From the NCBI GenBank assembly GCA_009731375.1, contig BJOX01000183.1, positions 602,531-666,530 on the forward strand: 64,000 nt of DNA. The letters run 5' to 3'. This document shows, in pieces, positions 33,166 through 43,214 of the stretch. The DNA is from Paulinella micropora (lineage: Eukaryota > Cercozoa > Imbricatea > Euglyphida). The notes under the pieces are model-generated. The model did no database searches, was not told the origin of the DNA, and saw only the letters and a program-made list of their open reading frames with translations. Each line of letters opens with the position of its first letter. Position 1 is the stretch's first letter. Both the position numbers and the translations under genes were made by a program.

Positions 33166-33443
33166 TACTTAACAACGATTAAAGGCGGTTCGCCATATCT
33201 TGCTCTAATATTAGACTCTCGTCTGTAGCAATTAATGGAACAGATCGTGAAAAACTGAACACCATCTATATTATCAATATCAACTGCTATAATAGGAGGG
33301 TGCGACTGGAATGTGCGAGACAAGCCACATATATTACAAAATTCTTTTTTATAATTCTGCTGGGACATTTCTGAATAAAGAAATGTCCTTAATATGTGTC
33401 CAACTATATCACTTGGTAGTTCTCGTATTATCATCAATGACAT
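33162..33443 (-). CDS. Small zinc-binding protein
   Basis: Intact, 93 residues. Starts MSLMIIRELPSDIVGHILR (an F-box-like helix pair), then CNICGLSRTF and CSINCYRRES, a likely zinc site of four Cys. The TAA stops of this gene and the recombinase overlap tail to tail. Function unknown. Confidence 0.5.
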   Translation of the reverse strand: MSLMIIRELPSDIVGHILRTFLYSEMSQQNYKKEFCNICGLSRTFQSHPPIIAVDIDNIDGVQFFTICSINCYRRESNIRARYGEPPLIVVKY

Positions 33444-33467
33444 ATTTTATATAATATAAAATATTAA

Positions 33468-34677
33468 ATGAACCTTTTTGGTCAAAGCACAAATACACCA
33501 TCTTCATCAACTACATCATCATCTTCTGCTTTATCTATTGATAGCATTAAAGATGCTTTACCAACAACCGCCTTTGGAGAATTGCGAACGGCTACTCTGT
33601 CGCCAGTATTACAAAATGTATTCACATATGGTATTAATACACGATTCTTTGACAAAACGGAGACTAATGGAGGGGTGGTATCAACTGCTAATTCAATGGC
33701 GGTTTTGACTACAGGTAATTCAACGGCACAGATTACGACTATTGAACGAGCCAAATATAGAAGTGGCATGGGCTTAGTTGCTAGATTTTCCTCATTGTTT
33801 CCATCATCTATCGCTGCAGATAGTTTCAATTGCGATATTGGCATAGGCACACCAGCAGACAATTTATGTTTTAGACAATCAAGTTTGGGAATGTCTGTTG
33901 TAAGAACGGCGGGAAGTGTAGAAAATGTGGTCAGTCAATATGCGTGGAATGTTGATAAATGTAATAATACTGGAAACTTCCCTACGATTGATTTTACTAA
34001 ATTGAATGTATTTGAATTAGTTGTTCAATATCTGGGTAGTGGTCAATTACATTCAAAATAGAAAACCCGCGAACTGGACGAATGGAAGTAATTCATTCAA
34101 TTAAATACGCGAGTACTGCTACTACTCCATCATTGGATCAGGCGGCGTTTGCTATTTATGCGAAGGCGAATTCATCAAGTCTGGCATCCGTTGTAATGAA
34201 AACTGCTAGCATGTTTTTGGCAGTTGAAGGGAATATTGATCGGACTATTGCTATAACTAACTCGTATGATAATGTTAAAACTATAGGAGCAACTGAGAAT
34301 GCCATATTTACTATTAGAAACCGCTCCACATTCAACAGCAAAACGAATTACAACATAATCTACTTTGAGAATTTATGTATCAGCGATTCAGACACTAAAA
34401 CATGTATCGCGAGAATTATTCTTTATACCACATTGGGAGGAACACCTTCTTATTCAAATTACGATCCAAACACATCGTTAGCAGAGGTTGATACGGCAGG
34501 AACTACAAGAACTGGCGGAAGTGTGATATATATGTGTTGTCTGGTGGTTCATCAATATACATTGATTTGTCTCAATATAATATCAAGATAGGGTCAGGTA
34601 AGACATTTACTATATCCGCACAAAATACAAGCGGTGGAACGGCGAGTATTTACGCTTCATTAAACTGGATTGAAGAT
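33468..34677 (+). pseudogene. Beta-rich surface (spike-like) protein (block C)
   Basis: Begins MNLFGQSTNTPSSSTTSSSS. Core motifs FGELRTATLSPVLQNVFTYG and YRSGMGLVARFSSLF match copies A and B. The second half is NRSTFNSKTNYNIIYFENL and, in a shifted frame, IDLSQYNIKIGSGKT, running into the gap at 34678. Two frameshifts (near 34050 and 34525). The start peptide is shared with two other block C proteins (see findings), which suggests attachment to the same virion site. Confidence 0.55.
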
Positions 34678-34687
34678 NNNNNNNNNN
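34678..34687. other. Assembly gap (10 N)
   Basis: Cuts the end of the spike-like gene. The 190 bp to its right hold only a short minus-strand frame of uncertain value. Confidence 0.95.
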
Positions 34688-34880
34688 CCTTGATTAATTC
34701 TTCGGTTTAGTTGTGTGTGATTTGTCTTCAAATATTTGTAAAACTGATCAATATTGACACCGCAGGGGATTTGTTCTTTATGTTGTTGTTGCCGTCGTAA
34801 GTTGATGTTTTGTATCAATGTAAATAGTATATCTAAATTTTCTATGAATGTCATTATATTTTATAGTTTTTCTTTTTTTA

Positions 34881-35678
34881 TTACGCATGATACGCCTTCA
34901 AGAGAATACTAACCTCAAAATTGACAGGAACCTCCAAAACTTCACCGCTCGCATTTCTAATGACAATATCAATAGATCTTAAACTTTTTGTCGTATTAAA
35001 TGGCACATAATCGGCAACATCATTTGACGATTCAAAATAACATTGGACTCCATAGGGCTTATCTAAATTGCATTTACCGACGACAGAGAAATTACCATTT
35101 GCTTCAACTAAACCAGATTGATTTAAAGCACGACTATGAATATAAACGGCCGTTTCACCGATTAAATTCACGATAGATTGCATTGTGCTACTCGCCGCGG
35201 CCGAAATATCGGCAGTTAGTCCTATCTTGTCTCTAATCGTGCTATTATCGTAATCAAAAGGATAGGTATCACCAGTGAATGCGAAATTCAATTTATTAAC
35301 GGAGTTCAAAGTTATAGCTACAGAGTTGGGGGTAATTGCTGAATTAATTGCAGTTTGAAGAGCGGTAATAAATGTATCAATGGTGTATTGATTTTCTGTT
35401 ACGATTGCCGTTTTTGTAGCAGATCCCGTTGTTTTAATCAATGTGAGAGTGTTGGCATAACTCGGTATGTTTGGGAAAACATTTGGGATAGAGATACTCT
35501 TTACGACATAAGCACTGATTATATCAATATTACGACCAGTTGCTGGGAGATCAACAACGAAACGGCCATTGTGAGTAGAAGCGGATTTTGATTCTGTTTT
35601 ATCACTTGAGGAGACACGAAGGAGGAAATTTTTGCGAGTGCGTTTCTCATCTTCCAAGTTGGAGATCGTAAATGACAT
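34881..35678 (-). CDS. Penton-like minor capsid protein (block C)
   Basis: Intact, 265 residues: MSFTISNLEDEKRTRKNFLL, VVKSISIPNVFPNIPSYANT, a transition ENQYTIDTFITALQTAIN and LNKPYGVQCYFESSNDVAD-like strands in the second half (read LDKPYGVQCYFESSND). It keeps the order strand, ISIPN..., YT-helix seen in the copies at 7685 and 50500 but almost no identity. Lies just downstream of the block C MCP. Call is from this pattern and context. Confidence 0.55.
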   Translation of the reverse strand: MSFTISNLEDEKRTRKNFLLRVSSSDKTESKSASTHNGRFVVDLPATGRNIDIISAYVVKSISIPNVFPNIPSYANTLTLIKTTGSATKTAIVTENQYTIDTFITALQTAINSAITPNSVAITLNSVNKLNFAFTGDTYPFDYDNSTIRDKIGLTADISAAASSTMQSIVNLIGETAVYIHSRALNQSGLVEANGNFSVVGKCNLDKPYGVQCYFESSNDVADYVPFNTTKSLRSIDIVIRNASGEVLEVPVNFEVSILLKAYHA

Positions 35679-35721
35679 TGCTATATTATAAAATATTATA
35701 TTTTAATTTTTAATTTTTTTT

Positions 35722-37152
35722 TTATTGTTTTACGACACATCTACTGGGATAGATAGACGCGACTTTAACATATTTTAACCAAGCAGTGATTGCACGATCT
35801 GCGTTATAATCAGAAGCATACCGAATAGCGACTTGCGCAGTTCGTGAGTTATTATCCGCAAGTCCAGATGCTCCAATGTGTGGCGATTGATTGAGTGTCT
35901 GGATAATGGTAGCAAATCCTGAGTTAGATGTAAGTCCTGTTTTATCTGAAGTAGAATAATACTTGCGAAAGTTTTCAAGAGAAACAGATAAAGACATGCA
36001 AGCATCGCGAATACCCATAGTCGCTTGGAGATTGTTAATATACAATTCTGCACATCCTCGTTGAACGGATGCAAGTGTATCAGTGCTTCCACCAAGTTCC
36101 ATCTTCTGCTGTGGAGCATACCAATCACCAATACGGCATTGATATTGTCTATAAGGCATTTGAGCCGTTCCAAGGTTATCAATGCTAGCATTGTCAGCGA
36201 CCACATTTTGAGATACTATATACAAGCACTGAGCACGAGCAACGGCCTTATTCACTTGAAGATTAAAATCATCAGACGTGCCCGGATTTGCTTTTTGGTT
36301 ATAATATGTTTCATAAGTGTATGGAAGACCATCCTTGCTTCCCATCTGTTCAAGAATATTTCTCTGGACGGCGGGAGCAAGAGAGAATGTCTCCAACATA
36401 ACTGGATTTGATACGGTGTAAGTCAAAGCAGAACCATTAAAACCAGCAGGAATCGCACCATCAGAGGTTCCAATAATAGTCTATGCTTCCTGTGGCGGTG
36501 CAAATGTCAAGCGAAGCCTCATACCACTAATCAGAGATGGAGGAATGAGAGTTTCTTCATTAAACACTCCTGAAAAGTAATGAAGAGGAATACAAACTTT
36601 CAAGTATTGGCCAGTCGCAACACTACCAGCAGCGGGAGTATTAATAGCAAAGTCTGTCACGGAATACGTTTCAGTTTTAACATCCTTACTAACTTCAACT
36701 GGTTCTCTTTGTCCCGCCATCTGTGCCTGCCGACGATAATCAAAAGGATAATGCCACGGGAGAATATTTCGCACCATTTTATTCAAATCTTCAATTCGTT
36801 CAAGTTCGCTACCGTCCTTACTTTCCAACAAAAATCTTTCAAAAATAGCAGTTGCTGGTGTGTTCTGGAAACCAATAGCACAAGCAACATTATCTTTTCC
36901 ATCAGTGGCTACCAACCCATCTGCTTTAATGTCAAACGAAAAATAACAATTTTTTCCATAAACAAAATCAGTGCTTGTCTGTAATGTAAAAATCATTTCA
37001 GTCTCAGACGAACTAGTGTAAGTCTGCTGGTCGGCGAAGTTCTTCTTAAAGATACTTCCCTGTTCAGTGAGTGCTAAATTTGCTGGCAACTCATATCTGA
37101 GATTGTTGAGGGTCATCAACTCCTCAGTATTTTTAGAATCCTTTCCTTCCAT
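35722..37152 (-). pseudogene. Major capsid protein, second type (block C), one amber stop
   Basis: Capsid lattice protein, 476 codons read in one frame apart from a TAG at 36481-36483. Motifs: LRYELPANLALTEQGSIFKK, QTSTDFVYGKNCYFSFDI, ILPWHYPFDYRRQAQMAG, LKVCIPLHYFSGVFNEETLI (end of first jelly roll), then MGSKDGLPYTYETYYNQKAN, QCRIGDWYAPQQKMELGG, ACMSLSVSLENFRKYY. The layout agrees with double-jelly-roll MCPs of polinton-like viruses and virophages. No alignable similarity to the MCPs of blocks A and B. Apart from the amber codon it looks intact. Confidence 0.7.
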
Positions 37153-37232
37153 TTTTTGTGTGCTTGTAGGATAGTGAAATTTGCAATGTTACTATACTAA
37201 AAAAAATAATAATAGAAATTAAAAACAATTAA

Positions 37233-37631
37233 TTATTCACTTGAAACGGATTGTTTAATAATATCAACTGAATTTTGTATATTGTCAAGTCTCACATCTT
37301 GTGGCGAAGTCAATTGAAATTCTCTTGCCTCAGCATTTTGAACCGCTTTCTTTAAATAAACCAAACTGCTAACAGCGGTGTCCAAATCAACAACATCCGC
37401 ATTTTCTTTGTTATCAGAAATGTCTGTTAATGTGTTTTGAATAGTGCTCTTCTCATGTGAGACAAGGTCGCCAAATTCGGTCAATGGTTGATTAACTAAT
37501 GGGGCACCATGACTACTCCACAATTCAAACTGATTTAGTTGAAATCCATCACTCGCGGGTCTGTTTCCTTCGTTGAGTTTGTTAAAAAACTCGTTAGACA
37601 ATCTATTGGAGGCATGTGTGTTTTTAATCAT
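37233..37631 (-). CDS. Small helical protein between MCP and ATPase
   Basis: Intact, 132 residues; begins MIKNTHASNRLSNEFFNKL, followed by LWSSHGAPLVNQPLTEFGD and a helical C-terminal part (SVDIIKQSVSSE). No motif recognised. Set upstream of the MCP on the same strand, so probably a virion or assembly protein. Confidence 0.5.
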   Translation of the reverse strand: MIKNTHASNRLSNEFFNKLNEGNRPASDGFQLNQFELWSSHGAPLVNQPLTEFGDLVSHEKSTIQNTLTDISDNKENADVVDLDTAVSSLVYLKKAVQNAEAREFQLTSPQDVRLDNIQNSVDIIKQSVSSE

Positions 37632-37669
37632 TATATACTAATAATAATTATTTTATCAATTAGCGTTAA

Positions 37670-38244
37670 TTATTTTTTTATAATTTGTAAATTCGTGTGT
37701 GTAATTCTTTCCTCTTTCATTTTCTTTAAATCCGCTATGGCTTGATTTACATCAACATCATTAGTTTGCGCAACTTCCTAAGTTGGCGGAGTTTCCTTAG
37801 AAGCATCTTCTATTGCTTCTATTTTGCTTGCTGGTGTTGTGGTAGTTTGTTTTGGCACAGCAACAGGAGTGGGATTAACAGATTTTGGTAGGGATTGTTC
37901 AACCCAGGTGCTGGAGACATTTCAACAGGTTTTGCATTTGGTTCGGGAGATGAATTATTTGCCGATTCTATGTCTGGTGCCTTTCTTTTCAATGCTTCGT
38001 CTGGCACTTGGTCTGGTTGCCCGCTGGCAATAGGTTGTTCATTTTTCTTACTTACTTTGCTTACTTTTGGCTTTAATTTACACTTAATCTTGCCACTCTT
38101 AATATCCTCTTCTATCTTCCTTACTGCTAAGTATTCGGGCGTTCCCTTACGAATCGTTACGAATTTTTCTTGTGCATTTTGTTTATGCCAAAGTGCGATT
38201 GCCTGATGATAGCAAGTTTTGTATAATTTAGTTGATTCCGTCAT
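37670..38244 (-). pseudogene. Basic/Pro-rich protein (block C)
   Basis: MTESTKLYKTCYHQAIALWH, then a Lys-rich part (KCKLKPKVSKVSKKNEQPI) and a Pro/Ser linker (SSPEPNAKPVEMSPAPG). After a frameshift near 37905 it reads PTPVAVPKQTTTTPASK and ends with a coiled coil (IADLKKMKEERITH), stop at 37670. One in-frame TAG near 37780. Function unknown. Confidence 0.45.
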
Positions 38245-38287
38245 GTCATATATTATGGCGAAAAAAAACCATTTAATTTAATTTTTT

Positions 38288-39153
38288 TTACAGGTTTGTC
38301 ATATCTCTATCCTTATTTAATCGTAATATAGTAGAGAAATTCTTTCTAAACTGGGTTGTTCTATCACTAGCCGTATTGCTAATTGCTAGAAACGAATAAG
38401 GTTCTGCCGTAGCATATTTAACCATATTGTAAAATTCTTTTTTAGTGAGAAAAGGGCTTTCATATTCATCTGCCAGTCTGTCAAGTTCGCTTCTCCTTAC
38501 TCCATTAAAAATAATCATCCAATGACAATTGATTCTTATTCTTCGCGGGAGTTGTGTATAACTCTGCGTTGCTACCCAGACTGACACTTTAGCATGTGGT
38601 GAAGCAAAAAACAACTCTGTAAGCACTTCTGATTTGAGAAAAGTTTTACTCTGCGCAATGTCATCCAATAACAATAATATCTTTGGTGCCTTCTTAAACC
38701 CTTTAGTTTTGATCAGTTCCTTTTGTTCGGTTAATATTTCTCTCATTAACTCAGGCTTATCTTCTTTGATTATGTCTTCTTTTTTTAACTTGAGAGTGTC
38801 CTCCAAAATCGGGCACGGACTTAAGCAAAAGACGACTATTCTATCATAAAAACCTTTCAACATGTTCTTTTTGGCGAGTAGATTACAAATCATAACTGAT
38901 TTACCCCCGCCAGTGCTTGCACATATAACCATAGTCCCCATTGCTGGCAATATTCCTTCCTTTTGAATAGGAAGCAATTCAACGCTATCTCTTTGTGTTT
39001 TAATTGGTTGTATTTCCGAGTCATTGTTAAATTTGGGTGGTTTTTTGCTATCTAACTCTGTTATTACTGGCCTGTCAATGGTAAATTCTGCTTCAAAAGT
39101 GTTTTTCGTGGCAACTTGTTTGCTATTAATCCTTTATGTATAGATTTAGGCAT
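38288..39153 (-). pseudogene. DNA-packaging ATPase (block C)
   Basis: FtsK/HerA-superfamily motor. Walker A is ASTGGGKSVMICNLL (about 38930-38890), Walker B is KILLLLDDIAQ (about 38680), and VSVWVATQSYTQLPRRIR is the motif with the conserved Gln. The long uninterrupted frame starts at 38977 but has no ATG there; coding continues upstream (FEAEFTIDRPVITELDSKKP) to a likely ATG at 39153 (MPKSIHKGLIANK) after one frameshift near 39105. Different in sequence from the A and B ATPases. Confidence 0.75.
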
Positions 39154-39164
39154 GTCTCGCTATA

Positions 39165-39521
39165 TTATGGGTTTTGAAAATAGTTTGGATTATATCTATA
39201 ATTATCATATTCGGCGCCAAATGGTTGGGGTGGTGAAGCATAATTATAGAAATAAGGAGAGTAAGGACTACCAAAAGCATAATTACTTGGAGGATTGACA
39301 AGCGGTTTAAAATCCTTTCTTTCTGGGCGAGTTTGAACTTGTCGCGGGATTTCAGCGGGAAAGTTTCTCGTTAGATTTCGTTTCATTTTTGGAAACTCTC
39401 TTTTTTCTTTTATTCTACTCTGAATGACTGCTCTATTGTATTTATTCACCATAAAGTGATTATTTGTGTTGCTATAAAGTGTGTTGTCTAGTAATTCAAA
39501 ATCATTCTTAGTTGCTAGCAC
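39165..39521 (-). CDS. Pro/Tyr-rich C-terminal piece (block C)
   Basis: No ATG start; frame opens with LATKNDFELLDNTLYSN and continues with basic and Tyr/Pro-rich sequence (YAFGSPYSPYFYNYASPP, stop at 39165). The preceding frame ends just here, so this is probably the end of the protein encoded at 39515-40156 after one frameshift. Function unknown. Confidence 0.4.
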   Translation of the reverse strand: MLATKNDFELLDNTLYSNTNNHFMVNKYNRAVIQSRIKEKREFPKMKRNLTRNFPAEIPRQVQTRPERKDFKPLVNPPSNYAFGSPYSPYFYNYASPPQPFGAEYDNYRYNPNYFQNP

Positions 39522-40156
39522 ACGATCGTGTCTTTGTTCGTTGCTTTTAATAAGTGGGTTGTTTGTGAAGTGCCAATTCCACCATTTTGGTCGCTTGGCA
39601 TTAGAAAACGAATTAGTGCCATTAAGTCTTCTCTTTCATCGGCGGGAGATTTTCCCATAATCTTATCAACCAATTTATCAATGCTTCTCATGCTATCAAC
39701 CATTTGGGCATTAGTTGTTGCATTATCTGGGTCTTCTTTTAAATCATTCTGTGGCGGTTGAACAGGTTCCTCTACAAATGCGGCTACTTGTGGATTTGGC
39801 AGTGATGGTGCTGGTGTTGTTTGCGGTGGTGCTGGTGTTGCTTGCGGTGGATTAGTTTTTTCAACTTGATTATCTTTCAACTCTAACTCCTCCAATTGCT
39901 TCATTTGGTCTGGAGTTAATTTACCCCGCATTTCTTCGTAAATTCTCTTATCCAAAATATCGTCTGCATCTGCTACATCTGACATACTAGCACCTTGATT
40001 TAGTGCTTGTTTGATGGCCTCTTCCCATCCAAATTTTGGATCGTCATAATTGGAAAGTTTAATTTTCTTTCCAGTTTTCGCTCTCAACGATTTAACAAAT
40101 CCCTTTAAATGCCTCGTTTGGGCACCTTTATATGAGCAAGTTATTGCCCAGTCCAA
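39515..40156 (-). CDS. Middle piece of a large structural protein (block C)
   Basis: Open without an ATG at its 5' end: LKGFVKSLRAKTGKKIKLSN, a helical part (MKQLEELELKDNQVEK), a Pro/Ala linker (PAPPQTTPAPSLPNPQ) and another helix (SMRSIDKLVDKIMG). It overlaps the end of the PLA2-like frame by 29 bp in another frame, so these two, and the piece at 39165-39521, probably form one protein of about 980-1000 residues split by two frameshifts. Confidence 0.45.
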   Translation of the reverse strand: MDWAITCSYKGAQTRHLKGFVKSLRAKTGKKIKLSNYDDPKFGWEEAIKQALNQGASMSDVADADDILDKRIYEEMRGKLTPDQMKQLEELELKDNQVEKTNPPQATPAPPQTTPAPSLPNPQVAAFVEEPVQPPQNDLKEDPDNATTNAQMVDSMRSIDKLVDKIMGKSPADEREDLMALIRFLMPSDQNGGIGTSQTTHLLKATNKDTIVC

Positions 40157-42116
40157 TTGTATCTGCTACTACCATATTGTCTGAGTATGCGATCGGGACT
40201 TCAACACTAAGATTTATATCTTTTTCTATATTTGGTGGAATATCTTTTGTGCTCTGTGTATTTATTTTTTCTATAAAATTATTAAGTGTAGTTTCATTTG
40301 CTGGTGCGATAAGAGAATATCCTTTCACACCATCGGCTGTTTCTTGCGATTTAACCATTTTATTAAAACCATCAACGAGTTCCGCATATTGTGTGCTGAA
40401 TGTAGCAGGATTAGCTACTTTATTTACTTTAAATGGTGCATCCTTGTCAAAACTGCCCACATTCTTCATGATACCAATCATGGACATCAATGTTTTATCT
40501 ACATCGCCTATAAATCCATTATACTTCGCATCTGGAGGAGTGGTTTTGATAGTTTTCCAAAACTTCATTGCATCCCAAAAAGATACTCCGCCACGTGCAC
40601 TCCCCTGTGCTTCCAAGGCCATTCTAGATATATCCGCTTTTGAAAACATTGAGTTGTAATTGTCAAAAATACTCTTAGCAACTTCGGCCGTAGCCAATCC
40701 ATTACTCGTTAGATAATCACTCATATTGGTAATTCTTTCAAAGTATCGTTTATCGGCAAAGTCTTGGACATTCTTGTCGCCTGACGCATACAATAAATCA
40801 TGTTCAAAAGCAACCAAGTCCAAAGCATCTGCTGGGAGAATGTAAGGAACTTTGCCACGAGTTCTATCTTCTAATTGAAGACGGCTTTCCACTCGTGTGC
40901 CCCCACCATTATAATTACTTCCCTCAGTATGAATTCGTTCTTCTTCCAACTTAATGAGAGCATCTGGTTGAGCAGACCATGTTCTATATATTTCTTTAAG
41001 TGCTTTTCCAAGACCGAGAACCGTCATAGTCTCTACGCCTGTTTTAAATGCGCCCCACGCATTTAAAGACATTATTCCAGTGGCTAATCTGCTCGCATAT
41101 TCTCTTAATACATAATCACCTATTCTTTGCTGTCCGCTTGCGATTAAACGAGGATTAGGCGGAGGCAAACCCTCTGGCACTTCATTTCTTGCTAGTGCCA
41201 GCAAAAAGGTATTGAGAGCATCTGCTCTTCTTCTTCCAAGTAATCCAACATTCATTACACGTAGTTGTGGATTGTTGGCAATTAATCTCAATATCTGCCC
41301 CCACGCTAGCCTTCTCACACCATATCGCCCAACACCTGTAGCAAGGTTAAGTAATCTATTAAGTCTGGGACTCATAATTATCTCTTGAATACTTCTAATA
41401 ATAGCATCAACAAATCTTTCTACACTTCGGGGGTCATCACCTATTCGTGGCACAAGCATCTTGTGTTCGTCGCCTATCTGTGCTTCTATTAAAGCATCAT
41501 CTGGGTGTTTTCTCTCCCACTCTTCTCGGTTTTCTTTCCATTCCTTATAATCCTGCTCCGCTTGCTTTCTATCCTCTCTTCGTATTACGCGAGTTTTGTC
41601 CGCTTTGCCTTTGTTTTTCATATACGTTAAGCCCTTATCGGTTAATCGTTTTAAGTCTTCTTCTTTATATTCTTGTTTTACCAATTGTGCTATATCACGC
41701 TTCATTTGCTGGATATTGTCTTCTATTTGCATTATATCATATTTATCGGTAGCCATTGCTAATTTTCGCATTTCAATCATTTGTTCTTTCATGGGGGCAG
41801 TTCCGTGTTTTCTTTCAAATTCTTTCATATCAATGCCGTCATCTTGGAGGTGTGCTTTCAGTTCATCGTAATTCATGTTTGCATAAATACTTTGCTTATT
41901 GTCCAACGCACTAATCTTATCTTTTAAATCCTCCATAGTATTCCCCCTTCTTGTTGAAGCATCCAACAATCTATCCGCTCTAAGCCTCTCGCGGGCTTGA
42001 CTATTAATGCTTTCATTAACTTGTTCAGCCCAATCAGCATCTGCGTCTTCCAATAAATACTTATGTTCATGTCTAATTCTGTTATAATACGTAAAAAGTG
42101 GTTTTTCGTGTGGCAT
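40128..42116 (-). CDS. Large virion-type protein with PLA2-like domain (block C)
   Basis: 662 codons from ATG 42116. The N-terminal 250 residues are charged coiled coil; a basic hydrophobic middle follows (LNRLLNLATGVGRYGVRRLA). At residues about 400-460 is YNGGGTRVESRL, PADALDLVAFEHDLLYASGD and KNVQDFADKRYFERI: a Gly-rich loop, an HD dyad followed by Y, and a distal AD, the arrangement of phospholipase A2-like domains of parvovirus capsids and of polinton-like viruses. Those domains help particles cross membranes. The C-terminal part has no recognised domain. The usual Gly-Pro-Gly loop reads Gly-Gly-Gly here, so activity is uncertain. Confidence 0.6.
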   Translation of the reverse strand: MPHEKPLFTYYNRIRHEHKYLLEDADADWAEQVNESINSQARERLRADRLLDASTRRGNTMEDLKDKISALDNKQSIYANMNYDELKAHLQDDGIDMKEFERKHGTAPMKEQMIEMRKLAMATDKYDIMQIEDNIQQMKRDIAQLVKQEYKEEDLKRLTDKGLTYMKNKGKADKTRVIRREDRKQAEQDYKEWKENREEWERKHPDDALIEAQIGDEHKMLVPRIGDDPRSVERFVDAIIRSIQEIIMSPRLNRLLNLATGVGRYGVRRLAWGQILRLIANNPQLRVMNVGLLGRRRADALNTFLLALARNEVPEGLPPPNPRLIASGQQRIGDYVLREYASRLATGIMSLNAWGAFKTGVETMTVLGLGKALKEIYRTWSAQPDALIKLEEERIHTEGSNYNGGGTRVESRLQLEDRTRGKVPYILPADALDLVAFEHDLLYASGDKNVQDFADKRYFERITNMSDYLTSNGLATAEVAKSIFDNYNSMFSKADISRMALEAQGSARGGVSFWDAMKFWKTIKTTPPDAKYNGFIGDVDKTLMSMIGIMKNVGSFDKDAPFKVNKVANPATFSTQYAELVDGFNKMVKSQETADGVKGYSLIAPANETTLNNFIEKINTQSTKDIPPNIEKDINLSVEVPIAYSDNMVVADTIGLGNNLLI

Positions 42117-42140
42117 TTTTTATATCCGCTATTATATAGC

Positions 42141-42362
42141 ATGGATAATAAACAAGAAAAAAGCAAAGACGAGCAACAACTGGAGGAACTAGAACGGCTA
42201 GGAAAGGAAATTGACCAAATCCGCATCACTCAGAACTTAGTGAATAGAAACCCCAACATTTTTAGAAAACCTAAAAATATACTTTATAGATTACCGCTAT
42301 CAAATGAACAACGAGAGGCGATTTATATTAATATAATTAAAGAGGAAGGTAAAGCGGGCTAA
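42141..42362 (+). CDS. Small helical protein
   Basis: 73 residues, MDNKQEKSKDEQQLEELERL, with a basic end. Divergent from the PLA2-like gene with 24 bp between start codons (TATATAATAGCGGATATAAA on the minus strand). Function unknown. Confidence 0.45.
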   Translation: MDNKQEKSKDEQQLEELERLGKEIDQIRITQNLVNRNPNIFRKPKNILYRLPLSNEQREAIYINIIKEEGKAG

Positions 42363-42369
42363 ATATATA

Positions 42370-42627
42370 ATGTTATTAATATTGCTATTCGTGTTATCTA
42401 GATTTGCTATGTCGCGGACTGCCTGCGACTTTTACTCGCGATACTCAGAAAAAAAGAATGAGAGTTGTGCTTATTGTATAAAGCAAGGTGTAGAATCTGG
42501 TTTTAAGTGTGTTTTCATAAATAACGGAAATAATATGTGTCGTAGTTTTGATGAGGCACTGCCGTTGATGTGTGCGGGCGATAATAAATGGTATATGACA
42601 CATACATATGAATGCGGTTCTATTTAA
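42370..42627 (+). CDS. Small secreted Cys-rich protein (block C, intact copy)
   Basis: 85 residues. N-terminal hydrophobic stretch MLLILLFVLSRFAM looks like a signal peptide or anchor. The rest has TACDFYSR, SCAYCIKQGVESGFKCVF, MCRSFDEALPLMCAGD and YECGSI: eight Cys after the leader, well conserved in copies A and B. The pattern suggests a small disulfide-bonded domain (PSI-like at best). A role at the virion surface or infected membrane is inferred from the leader. It is the only one of three copies that is unbroken. Confidence 0.6.
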   Translation: MLLILLFVLSRFAMSRTACDFYSRYSEKKNESCAYCIKQGVESGFKCVFINNGNNMCRSFDEALPLMCAGDNKWYMTHTYECGSI

Positions 42628-42847
42628 TTTAACCACTCCGTCCAAGGTTCAGAATGAGTAATCGGTTCTGGTTTTTTTTCCGACATTATACACAGCAAAC
42701 AATATTTCTGTTTATTCATGTGAACACATATTTCATTATTGATATTCTTTTTTTTGCGACACGAATCACATTCCTTACACAATTTCCATTTTTGCCCACA
42801 AAAAATATGGGAGGATAGAAGATTTTACACGAATGGCAATACTTCAT
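42624..42847 (-). pseudogene. Small zinc-ribbon protein
   Basis: Minus strand, ATG at 42847: YCHSCKIFYPP, then after one shift in a T-run LCKECDSCRKKKNINNEIC and KYCLLCIMSEKK. Multiple CxxC pairs indicate zinc binding. Its stop overlaps that of the Cys-rich gene. Confidence 0.45.
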
Positions 42848-42873
42848 TATTATACAAAATCAGTTTATTATTT

Positions 42874-43214
42874 TTAACTTATCTTTGGAGACGGGCAGAT
42901 TATCCCAATAAGAAGCGTAAGCACACCTATAAATGTGTCAGCATTAGCACAACTGATTGCCGGGTCGCTCAATCTAACAACACACAAAATGATTATGCTA
43001 CATATAACTGTCATCTGAACAGCATATTTAATTAATCTCTGTCCTTTCTTTAAAGCAACAACATCGCCACTCATCGTTTATCTCGTGATCTAATTTTTTT
43101 TTGTTCATTTTTTAACTCTGACGAAATACAGCGAGACTTTAATTCTGGAGTTAGTTCGCCGTCCATATCCATAATAGGTGGTGGTCTGTGAAGTCTAGTT
43201 GTATTATTTGACAT
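42874..43214 (-). pseudogene. Small membrane protein (block C copy)
   Basis: Starts 11 bp inside the end of the fibre gene, as in element A. Head PPPIMDMDGELTPELKSR, then a frameshift in an A-run at about 43100, a Cys cluster, and two hydrophobic stretches (VICSIIILCVVRLS, FIGVLTLLIGIICPSP). Homologue of the genes at 3455 and 55920. Confidence 0.6.

Noticed and set aside
40132-41871. Several plus-strand open frames
   Set aside because: They mirror the PLA2-like gene, whose minus-strand frame is long and has domain motifs.
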